Shown here one piece after another: positions 1 through 5,266 of a DNA stretch of 5,266 nucleotides (position 1 is its first letter; the number at the start of each line of letters is the position of its first letter). The translations under genes were made by a program, and so were the position numbers. The notes beneath the pieces were generated by a model that searched no databases, was not told where the DNA came from, and was given only the letters and a program-made list of their open reading frames with translations. Source of the stretch: an uncultured Bacteroidota bacterium (GTDB taxonomy: Bacteria > Bacteroidota > Bacteroidia > Bacteroidales > SZUA-534); NCBI GenBank assembly GCA_937900725.1, contig CALCFP010000119.1, forward strand, positions 1 through 5,266, read 5' to 3'.

Positions 1-68
1 CAGCCTCGCCGCCACTCATTGACGAAGGCTACGAAAACCAACAAAACGACAATTCACTTTCACTATGA
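1..68 (+). CDS. Possible C-terminal end of an unidentified upstream gene (partial)
   Basis: Reading from base 3, one frame stays open for 21 codons and stops with TGA at 66-68. The tail is polar, rich in Asn, Gln, Asp and Ser, with a Pro-Pro near the left edge. The stop overlaps the purN start as ATGA (65-68), the usual arrangement of translationally coupled genes in an operon, and this is the main reason for the call. Frame 1 is also open across this stretch and runs on into purN to about base 156, so the choice of frame is not certain. Too little is visible to name a product. Confidence 0.45.
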   Translation, partial: ASPPLIDEGYENQQNDNSLSL

Positions 69-673
69 TACGACTTGCTATAATGGCCTCAGGGTCAGGC
101 TCAAACGCCGAAAATATTGTAAAATACTTCTCACACTCAAACGAGATAAAAGTTGAGGCGATAATCTCAAACAAGGCCGATGCCTATGTTCTGGAACGCG
201 CCAAATATCTGCACGTACCATCGTACGTGTACACACGCGCCGAAATTGTGGAGACAGACAAAGTGCTGAACCTTTTCAACGAACTGAAAATCGACTGGGT
301 GATACTTGCAGGATTCCTGGTCCTGCTTCCTGAGTGCATTGTCAACAAGTACGATGGCAAGATTCTAAACATCCACCCTGCGCTATTGCCGAAATTCGGC
401 GGAAAAGGAATGTACGGCGACAAAGTCCACAAGGCTGTCGTTGAAGCGCACGAAAAGGAAACTGGCATCACAATCCATAAGATTGACACCAACTACGATC
501 AAGGCACGACAGTATTTCAGGCAAAAGTGAAGGTCGAGCCTTTGGACAATGCCGAGAAAGTGGCTCAAAAAGTTCACGCGCTGGAATACAAGTTCTATCC
601 GCAGATAATTGAGAAACTGATACTTAACCTGCCATTCGAAAAAGTGGCGACAGTTGAGCCGATAAAAGCGTAA
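65..673 (+). CDS. purN: Phosphoribosylglycinamide formyltransferase (GAR transformylase)
   Basis: Cytosolic enzyme of de novo purine synthesis that moves the formyl group from 10-formyltetrahydrofolate to glycinamide ribonucleotide, giving formyl-GAR. The 202-residue protein is close to the roughly 210 residues usual for PurN and appears complete. The N-terminal strand leads into the phosphate-binding loop G10-SGSN-14. The catalytic triad of the E. coli enzyme (Asn106, His108, Asp144) is matched by N102 and H104 in the NIHPALLPKF segment and D145 in YDQG. H138 in the ETGITIH segment is also conserved in the family. The ATG at 65 gives the family's normal N-terminus, and no Shine-Dalgarno sequence precedes it. 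It may be coupled to an upstream gene through the ATGA overlap and lies 22 nt before tsaE. All catalytic residues are present, so an active enzyme is expected. Confidence 0.96.
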   Translation: MIRLAIMASGSGSNAENIVKYFSHSNEIKVEAIISNKADAYVLERAKYLHVPSYVYTRAEIVETDKVLNLFNELKIDWVILAGFLVLLPECIVNKYDGKILNIHPALLPKFGGKGMYGDKVHKAVVEAHEKETGITIHKIDTNYDQGTTVFQAKVKVEPLDNAEKVAQKVHALEYKFYPQIIEKLILNLPFEKVATVEPIKA

Positions 674-695
674 CAATCAAACTTACAGGCAGAAT

Positions 696-1103
696 ATGAA
701 ATTAGAGATAAACAACCTGAACGAGATAGAATCGGTAGCCAAGCAGTTTTTGGTCGCAACCGAAGGCAAGCGCCACTTTGCATTCTACGGCTCGATGGGT
801 GCAGGAAAAACCACATTCATAAAGGCAGTTTGCGAACAACTGGGCACCACCGACACTGTTTCGAGCCCTTCGTTTGCCATTATCAACGAATACAATTCAA
901 ATAGTGGCAAGATTTTCCATTTCGATTTCTACCGCATAAAAAACCTCGAAGAAGCGTACAACCTGGGGTACGAAGACTACTTCTTCGGCGACGACTACTG
1001 CTTTGTGGAATGGCCTGAAAAAATCGAAGAACTGATGCCCGAACACTTCACCATTGTCAAGGTAAGTGTCGATGACAACGACAAGCGCACGCTTGAATTC
1101 TGA
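696..1103 (+). CDS. tsaE: tRNA threonylcarbamoyladenosine biosynthesis ATPase TsaE (YjeE family)
   Basis: TsaE is the small cytosolic ATPase that works with TsaB and TsaD to place the threonylcarbamoyl group on A37 of tRNAs reading ANN codons (t6A). The 135-residue protein is slightly shorter than most family members, but all the marks are visible: a Walker A loop GSMGAGKTT at residues 32-40, the SPSF switch segment at 57-60, HFDFYR at 75-80 with the conserved Asp77, and FVEWPEKI at 103-110 with the conserved Glu105-Trp106 pair. These match the functional Asp80, Glu108 and Trp109 of E. coli YjeE. The ATG at 696 lies 22 nt after the purN stop with no promoter visible between, so the two are probably co-transcribed. 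No tsaB or tsaD is in the window. The gene ends 26 nt before a strong hairpin terminator. Confidence 0.95.
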   Translation: MKLEINNLNEIESVAKQFLVATEGKRHFAFYGSMGAGKTTFIKAVCEQLGTTDTVSSPSFAIINEYNSNSGKIFHFDFYRIKNLEEAYNLGYEDYFFGDDYCFVEWPEKIEELMPEHFTIVKVSVDDNDKRTLEF

Positions 1104-1129
1104 CATTCAAAACACTGACATACAAACAA

Positions 1130-1155
1130 AAAAGGTTGCCATTAGGCAACCTTTT
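1130..1155. terminator. Bidirectional intrinsic terminator between converging tsaE and glutamine synthetase genes
   Basis: A perfect 11-bp inverted repeat, AAAAGGTTGCC (1130-1140) and GGCAACCTTTT (1145-1155), encloses the 4-nt loop ATTA. On the plus strand the arm's four Ts continue as ATTGTTTT. On the minus strand the T run is longer (seven Ts and then GTTTG). The hairpin lies 26 nt after the tsaE stop and 24 nt after the glutamine synthetase stop, so it is placed to end transcription from both sides. The minus-strand tail looks the stronger of the two. Confidence 0.9.
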
Positions 1156-1179
1156 ATTGTTTTGGCGCTAACCACACCG

Positions 1180-3372
1180 CTAATGCGAGAATAGCAATTC
1201 GCGGTATTTTGGAAGAGGCCAGATTTCGTTGTCCGATATCATCTCCAAATGGTCGATATGCTCGCGAATGCTTGACAGATAAGGCTTCACGTTATCGGAA
1301 TAGGCCTTGGCCTTTTTGAAAATATCATCGATGGAATTGGCGTTTTTCCTTGCCTCCGTCATATCGGTAACCATTGCCTTTATGGCAGTTATCCGCCTTG
1401 AAATGTCTTTAATTGTCTCAAGTTGAAGTTCCGCCACTTCGTTAAAATCCTTTTCGCTCAAGACCTCTTTCAATCCACGCACATTTTCAATCAACTGGTT
1501 CTGATACTTATACACAGTAGGGATGATATGGTTGGTTGCCAAATCGCTCAACACCCTTGATTCGATCTGTATCTTCTTGGTATAGTTCTCGACACGTATT
1601 TCGTGACGTGCCTCAATCTCGCGCTCGGTAAACACCTTTGTGCCTGTGCACAACTCTATGTTTTTCTTATCGGCAAAGGCATCGAGGGCTTCAATGGCGC
1701 CTTTCGGATTCGACAATCCGCGCCTTTCGGCCTCCTTCTCCCACTCCTTGCTATATCCGTTACCATCGAAACGCACTGGTTTTGAGACGACTATAAGTTC
1801 CTTCAACTCTTGGAAGATGGCTTCATCCTTCTTGACGCCAGCATCAATCTTGGCATCGACCTTGGCCTTGAACCTGCGCAACTGGTCGGATACGGCAAGC
1901 GTGATGAAGGTCATTGGCGCGGAGCAGTTGGCGCTCGCCCCTGCCGAACGGAACTCGAAACGGTTTCCTGTGAAGGCAAACGGCGATGTGCGGTTACGGT
2001 CGGTGTTGTCGAGCAGGATTTCAGGAATGCGACCGATACCCAATTTTATGTCGGTCTTCTCGTCGGGCGTCATTTTCTTGTCGCTGACGCGCTGTTCAAT
2101 CTCGTCAAGGATTCCCGACAGGTAACTGCCTAAAAATACGGACATTATGGAAGGTGGTGCCTCTGTGGCTCCCAAACGGTGCTCGTTGCCTGCAGTTGCG
2201 ATGCTGGCGCGCATCAAATCGCCATATTCATATACGGCATTTATGGTACAAGCAAGAAACACAAGGAATTGCATATTGCTTTTCGGGTTTTTGCCAGGCG
2301 ACAAAAGATTGACGCCAGTATTGGTTGCCATAGAGAAATTGTTGTGCTTGCCCGAACCGCTGATGCCTTTGAATGGCTTCTCGTGAAACAAGACGTTGAA
2401 ATTATGGCGACGCGCCACCTTTTTCATCAAATCCATCAGCAACATATTGTGGTCGACTGCCAGATTTGCCTCTTCAAACACTGGCGCGCATTCAAACTGA
2501 TTGGGAGCCACCTCGTTGTGTCTTGTCTTGACTGGGATTCCCAATTTGTAGGCCTCTATTTCAAAATCACGCATAAAGGCGCTCACACGGCTTGGAATGG
2601 TTCCGAAGTAATGGTCGTCGAGTTGCTGGTCCTTGGCAGATGCGTGTCCCATAAGCGTACGGCCTGTCAACTGCAAGTCGGGACGGGCCATAAACAAGGC
2701 CGAATCGACAAGGAAATATTCCTGCTCCCAACCCAATGTCGTGATAACCTTGGTGACGTCCTTGTCGAAATATTGGCAGACAGCCACAGCCGAATCGTTC
2801 AGCACGGAGGTGGCCTTCAGCAATGGAGTCTTAAAATCGAGCGCCTCGCCTGTATATGATATGAATATTGTGGGAATGCAAAGTGTCTTTTCCAGAATGA
2901 AAGCAGGCGACGACGGGTCCCAAGCCGTGTAACCACGGGCCTCGAAGGTATTACGCAATCCTCCGCTCGGGAAACTTGAAGCATCAGGCTCCTGCTGTGC
3001 CAATTTGCCACCGTCAAAAACTTCAATGCCTCCATCACCGTCGAAAACAGGATCGAAAAAAGCATCGTGTTTTTCTGCGGTAGAGCCTGTCAACGGGTGG
3101 AACCAGTGTGTATAATGCGTCGCGCCTTTGCTCAAAGCCCACGCTTTCATTCCAGAAGCCACCTGGTCGGCAATGCGACGCGGGATTCGGGTTCCGTTCT
3201 CAATAGAGTCGATAACACTGTCGTATGCCTCACGCGACAAGTATTCCTTCATCTTGCTTTTGTCAAAAACATTCTCTGCAAAATACTCTGATGTCTTCTT
3301 GTCGGGCATATCCACCTTGACTGCCTGACGGTTCATCAACTGTTCTAAAGCCTTAAATCTGATTGTAGACAT
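1180..3372 (-). CDS. glnN: Glutamine synthetase type III (GSIII)
   Basis: Makes glutamine from glutamate, ammonia and ATP in the cytosol, and is a main route of ammonia assimilation in Bacteroidota. From the ATG at 3372 the protein has 730 residues, the size of the Bacteroides GSIII enzymes (about 730) and far longer than GSI or GSII. Visible blocks: a GSIII N-terminal domain (about 1-190) with HYTHWFHPLTGSTAEKHD at 86-103; the catalytic core with GWEQEYFLVD (214-223), NEVAPNQFECAPVFEEANLA (286-305), a FHEKPFKGISGSGKHNNFSM block (329-348) and NRTSPFAFTGNRFEFR (460-475); then a helical C-terminal part typical of GSIII. The reading frame extends 12 codons further to an ATG at 3408, but that ATG overlaps the promoter -7 box, and starting at MSTIRFKALEQL matches known GSIII N-termini. 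The symbol glnN is used for type III enzymes; many annotations write glnA. It is monocistronic as far as visible, with its own promoter and terminator. Confidence 0.97.
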   Translation of the reverse strand: MSTIRFKALEQLMNRQAVKVDMPDKKTSEYFAENVFDKSKMKEYLSREAYDSVIDSIENGTRIPRRIADQVASGMKAWALSKGATHYTHWFHPLTGSTAEKHDAFFDPVFDGDGGIEVFDGGKLAQQEPDASSFPSGGLRNTFEARGYTAWDPSSPAFILEKTLCIPTIFISYTGEALDFKTPLLKATSVLNDSAVAVCQYFDKDVTKVITTLGWEQEYFLVDSALFMARPDLQLTGRTLMGHASAKDQQLDDHYFGTIPSRVSAFMRDFEIEAYKLGIPVKTRHNEVAPNQFECAPVFEEANLAVDHNMLLMDLMKKVARRHNFNVLFHEKPFKGISGSGKHNNFSMATNTGVNLLSPGKNPKSNMQFLVFLACTINAVYEYGDLMRASIATAGNEHRLGATEAPPSIMSVFLGSYLSGILDEIEQRVSDKKMTPDEKTDIKLGIGRIPEILLDNTDRNRTSPFAFTGNRFEFRSAGASANCSAPMTFITLAVSDQLRRFKAKVDAKIDAGVKKDEAIFQELKELIVVSKPVRFDGNGYSKEWEKEAERRGLSNPKGAIEALDAFADKKNIELCTGTKVFTEREIEARHEIRVENYTKKIQIESRVLSDLATNHIIPTVYKYQNQLIENVRGLKEVLSEKDFNEVAELQLETIKDISRRITAIKAMVTDMTEARKNANSIDDIFKKAKAYSDNVKPYLSSIREHIDHLEMISDNEIWPLPKYRELLFSH

Positions 3373-3397
3373 AACTGCCGTTTTTATCTTTCGGGCG

Positions 3398-3427
3398 CAA
3401 ATATACATTCAAAAACAGGTGGCACAA
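3398..3427 (-). promoter_or_regulatory. Bacteroidota-type sigma-ABfr promoter of the glutamine synthetase gene
   Basis: On the minus strand TATATTTG (3405-3398) matches the Bacteroidota -7 consensus TAnnTTTG exactly. A TTG (3427-3425), matching three bases of the -33 TTTG box, lies 19 nt upstream. The inferred transcription start is near 3392, leaving a leader of about 20 nt before the ATG at 3372. The leader has no Shine-Dalgarno sequence, as is normal in this phylum. The transcript start itself is inferred, not shown. Confidence 0.75.
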
Positions 3428-3485
3428 CAATAAAAACAGCATATTTTTTACATAACACCCCCTAAAAACACGGGGTATCATCGAC

Positions 3486-3499
3486 AATACTATAGTATT
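3486..3499. repeat. Perfect 14-bp palindrome, candidate operator
   Basis: AATACTATAGTATT reads the same on both strands. It lies about 60 bp upstream of the -33 element of the glutamine synthetase promoter, a distance suited to an activator site. It sits inside a wider imperfect inverted repeat: ATCGACA (3480-3486) and TGTCGAT (3531-3537). Dyads of this size are typical of dimeric regulators, but A+T-rich DNA also gives such palindromes by chance. No regulator is identified. Confidence 0.4.
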
Positions 3500-3607
3500 C
3501 CACAAAAAAAAATGAATCTTTTCTCATATATGTCGATATAAAATAACGGCAACAGGCGCTATGACACAATTTCTCCGATATGCCATTATTGCGCCCCGCG
3601 ATAAAAC

Positions 3608-3661
3608 GCCAGTTAAGGGGGGAAGTTTAGGTATTTTTCAAAAGTCACCCCCTTAAACGGC
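3608..3661 (-). terminator. Inverted repeat, possible terminator of the HAD/PD40 transcript
   Basis: The arms TTAAGGGGG (3613-3621) and CCCCCTTAA (3648-3656) pair perfectly over 9 bp around a 26-nt loop, and GCC (3608-3610) can pair with GGC (3659-3661) across a small internal loop. On the minus strand the structure begins 34 nt after the HAD stop codon and is followed by GTTTTAT. That is a short, imperfect T run, and the loop is long, so this is a weak match to an intrinsic terminator. It could instead be a processing or regulatory structure. Confidence 0.4.
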
Positions 3662-3694
3662 AAATAACGCGTTCTTACCGAATATTGCCAATAA

Positions 3695-4384
3695 TCAGAG
3701 AATCTGCTTGAGTTCGAGCAAATCGTGGATTTCGTATGTAACTGGTCCTTCGGCGGGTTTGTTGCGGATATTGAAATAAGCCTGGTCGATGCCAGCCTCA
3801 CGCGCGCCAACAATGTCAGTCGGCCACTCGTCGCCAATCATAAGGCACTCTTTCTTACGGGCATTGACGTATTTTACCGCGTAATCAAATGCACGTTTGT
3901 CGGGGTTCTTGTAGCCCATCTCGTCGGAAGTGAACACCTTCTCGAAATATGGCGCAAGGCCCGATTCGGTGGTCTTTATTCGCTGAACCTCGACAAAACC
4001 GTTGGTCAGCAGGTACAAATGATACTCTTTGCGCTTCAGGTAATCAAGCAGTTCAAATGTATGCGGGATAACGCGCGTCTGATGTGGCGACATTTCAAGA
4101 TATTTCTCGCCAAATTCCTCGGCAAGAGACTGGTCGGTTATTCCGAAATGCTCCAAGGCTCCGTGGAACCGCTTCCATCGCAACAACTCCTTTGTTATTT
4201 TCCCCTGACCGTATTCAACCCAAAGTATATCGTTGTATCTATGATAGATATCAAGGAATTCCTGCTCGTTTGGAACCAGTTGCGGGAACATTTCACGCAA
4301 AAGATACTTGAGCGTGTATTCAGAATTGCTGGCAAAATCCCATAGGGTGCCATCCAAATCGAAATACAGCCACTTGTACCCCAT
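3695..4384 (-). CDS. HAD-superfamily hydrolase, YjjG-like (putative pyrimidine nucleotidase)
   Basis: A cytosolic phosphatase of the haloacid dehalogenase superfamily, 229 residues, apparently complete. All four HAD motifs are visible: motif I DLDGTLWD at 9-16 (nucleophile Asp9, acid/base Asp11), motif II in LLTNG at 125-129 (Thr127), motif III Lys159 in YKNPDKRAF, and motif IV GDEWPTD at 184-190 (Asp185, Asp190). The helical stretch from about 17 to 105 is the C1-type cap. Overall layout, LLTNGF followed by a QRIK segment, and length fit the YjjG/YfnB group, whose E. coli member removes phosphate from pyrimidine nucleoside monophosphates, including non-canonical ones. Substrates vary within HAD families, so the exact substrate is inference. 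The start lies 11 nt after the stop of the PD40 gene, so the two are probably one transcription unit. Confidence 0.85.
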   Translation of the reverse strand: MGYKWLYFDLDGTLWDFASNSEYTLKYLLREMFPQLVPNEQEFLDIYHRYNDILWVEYGQGKITKELLRWKRFHGALEHFGITDQSLAEEFGEKYLEMSPHQTRVIPHTFELLDYLKRKEYHLYLLTNGFVEVQRIKTTESGLAPYFEKVFTSDEMGYKNPDKRAFDYAVKYVNARKKECLMIGDEWPTDIVGAREAGIDQAYFNIRNKPAEGPVTYEIHDLLELKQIL

Positions 4385-4395
4385 CGTTCCGACTG

Positions 4396-5266
4396 CTACT
4401 TTTTAGGTTTTACCACAGCCTTTATATTCTCGATAGGCTTGCCTGGTGCATTTGGAACATTTATCTTCATTGAGAACGGCTCAATCGTCTCGCCCTCGAT
4501 TTCAAGTGTGTAACTGCCAGGGAGCAAAGCCACAGGCACCTGACTTGCTGTCGGGTTGTAGTTATAAGTTCCGTATATCGTCTTGTTCTTGGTGAAGACA
4601 GTGACTTTCAGGTTTCTTTCCGTCTCACCGAAATCAGCGGTCTGGTCACCTTGCTGTGTAACCAATTTCACAAGATACATTCTCACCATAGGGTCCTTGT
4701 CGTTGAACACGACACGGTAGATGTCAGCATAACCGTACGAATCGGGCTTTATGGCCGAGACGTAGGCGTAATTGCCGTCGGCAGTATATGAAATGGTAAG
4801 GTTGTCGTAACTGTCGTTTAACGGATAGCCAATGTTTCGAGGTGTGCCAAGCTTCAGACCGTCGGTGTCGATGTCGCACACAAAAATATCGTAACCACCC
4901 ATTGAATTGAGTCCGTTGCTGCAGAAAAACAGTTTTTTGCCGTCGGCGGAAAGCATTGGGTATGACTCGTCATAAATGGTGTTGATTGAATCTCCCAAAT
5001 TGACAGGGGCGCTCCAATCGCCGTTTGGAAGCCTTACTGAATAAAACAAGTCGAGACCTCCGAAACTGTCAAAACCTTCGCTTGAGAAGAACAATGTATC
5101 ACCATTCTGTGTAGCGAAGGCGCCTTGTTCAAACAGCTTTGTGTTAATTGTCTGCGGGAACATGTTTTTGCCCTTGAACATTCCTTTATCGATTGATGTC
5201 GACATCAAATCGTGTTCAGCGCCATAGCCGTCAAACATGAAATACAATTCATTGCCACCATTCGAC
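4396..5266 (-). CDS. PD40 (WD40-like) beta-propeller envelope protein, 5' end outside the window
   Basis: The frame is open to the right edge, so the N-terminus is missing; 289 residues are visible. The TTG at 5247 is not a likely start, because the codons before it (SNGGNELYF) already form a propeller strand. Four PD40-type repeats can be seen, each with a DG or NG turn, an aromatic LFF/LYF strand and, in several, a GG-x-D-[IL]-[FY] strand: about visible residues 1-20, 50-95, 103-150 and 158-188. Between blades 2 and 3 the segment GDWSAPVNLGDSINTIYDES is typical of the family. The last 90 or so residues look like a small beta-sandwich (LLPGSYTLEIEG) resembling carboxypeptidase-regulatory-like domains, ending in a Lys-rich tail. 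Many Bacteroidota relatives carry a C-terminal OmpA domain; this one does not. An export signal and any TPR region would be beyond the edge. Function is unknown; periplasmic or outer-membrane location is inferred from the family. Confidence 0.85.
   Translation of the reverse strand, partial: SNGGNELYFMFDGYGAEHDLMSTSIDKGMFKGKNMFPQTINTKLFEQGAFATQNGDTLFFSSEGFDSFGGLDLFYSVRLPNGDWSAPVNLGDSINTIYDESYPMLSADGKKLFFCSNGLNSMGGYDIFVCDIDTDGLKLGTPRNIGYPLNDSYDNLTISYTADGNYAYVSAIKPDSYGYADIYRVVFNDKDPMVRMYLVKLVTQQGDQTADFGETERNLKVTVFTKNKTIYGTYNYNPTASQVPVALLPGSYTLEIEGETIEPFSMKINVPNAPGKPIENIKAVVKPKK

Larger units (their letters stand above)
3428..3694. other. Non-coding intergenic region upstream of the glutamine synthetase promoter
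   Basis: This gap separates the glutamine synthetase promoter from the end of the HAD gene, both read on the minus strand. I see no convincing gene in it on either strand. It is mostly A+T rich with abrupt G or C runs: CCCCC at 3458-3462, GGGG at 3472-3475, GGGGGG at 3617-3622 and CCCCC at 3648-3652. It also holds a run of nine As (3504-3512), a 14-bp palindrome and a 9-bp inverted repeat listed separately. It must contain whatever ends the HAD transcript and may hold upstream control sites for glutamine synthetase. A small RNA cannot be excluded from sequence alone. Confidence 0.6.

Noticed and set aside
1640..2133. Two overlapping plus-strand frames of 161 and 107 codons within glutamine synthetase
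   Set aside because: Both are shadows of the GSIII coding strand with no independent start context or motif.
2179..2859. A 226-codon open frame on the plus strand, antisense to glutamine synthetase
   Set aside because: It lies wholly inside the well-supported GSIII gene, its translation has no recognisable motif, and long antisense frames are common opposite conserved genes with biased codon use.
3525..3540. CATATATG and TATAT/ATATA short dyads as protein-binding sites
   Set aside because: They are very short and made of alternating A and T, and so are expected by chance in this A+T-rich stretch.
3613..3837. A 74-codon minus-strand frame reaching into the intergenic gap
   Set aside because: It overlaps the end of the HAD gene in another frame, has a low-complexity translation and no support from spacing or promoter.
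3725..4345. A 206-codon open frame on the plus strand, antisense to the HAD gene
   Set aside because: The minus-strand frame carries all four HAD motifs, while the plus-strand translation shows no family features and no promoter of its own.
5245..5247. TTG as the start codon of the PD40 gene
   Set aside because: The same frame is open to the window edge and the preceding codons already encode a propeller strand, so the true start is outside the window.
1..5266. A mobile element, CRISPR array, defence cluster or other novel system
   Set aside because: No transposase, integrase, direct-repeat array, terminal repeats or unusual gene cassette is visible; every sizeable coding region belongs to a known family.

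Overview
The window looks like ordinary chromosome from a member of the Bacteroidota, most likely the order Bacteroidales. The evidence is a type III glutamine synthetase close in layout to the Bacteroides enzyme, a Bacteroidota-type promoter (TTG, 19 nt, TATATTTG) in front of it, no Shine-Dalgarno sequence before any start codon, and a PD40-repeat protein of a kind common in this phylum. I cannot name a genus.

Layout: bases 1-68 hold what may be the last codons of an unidentified gene whose stop overlaps the next start (ATGA). Then come purN (65-673, purine synthesis) and tsaE (696-1103, tRNA t6A modification), both on the plus strand and 22 nt apart, probably one transcription unit. A perfect 11-bp hairpin at 1130-1155 lies between tsaE and the converging glutamine synthetase gene and can serve as a terminator for both. 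The type III glutamine synthetase fills 1180-3372 on the minus strand. Its start should be the ATG at 3372, not the longer in-frame ATG at 3408, because the latter lies inside the promoter. A non-coding stretch of about 320 nt (3373-3694) follows, with the promoter, a 14-bp palindrome and several G- or C-run inverted repeats. Further right, still on the minus strand, are a HAD-family phosphatase of the YjjG type (3695-4384) and, 11 nt upstream of it, a PD40 beta-propeller envelope protein that runs off the right edge (4396-5266).

The genes are not one pathway. purN and glutamine synthetase both belong to nitrogen and purine metabolism (glutamine is an amide donor in purine synthesis), but they are convergent and separately transcribed. 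The HAD gene and the PD40 gene appear co-transcribed without an obvious functional link. I found no mobile element, CRISPR array, tRNA or rRNA, and no sign of a new biological system. The parts most worth a second look are the glutamine synthetase start and the structured intergenic region upstream of it.
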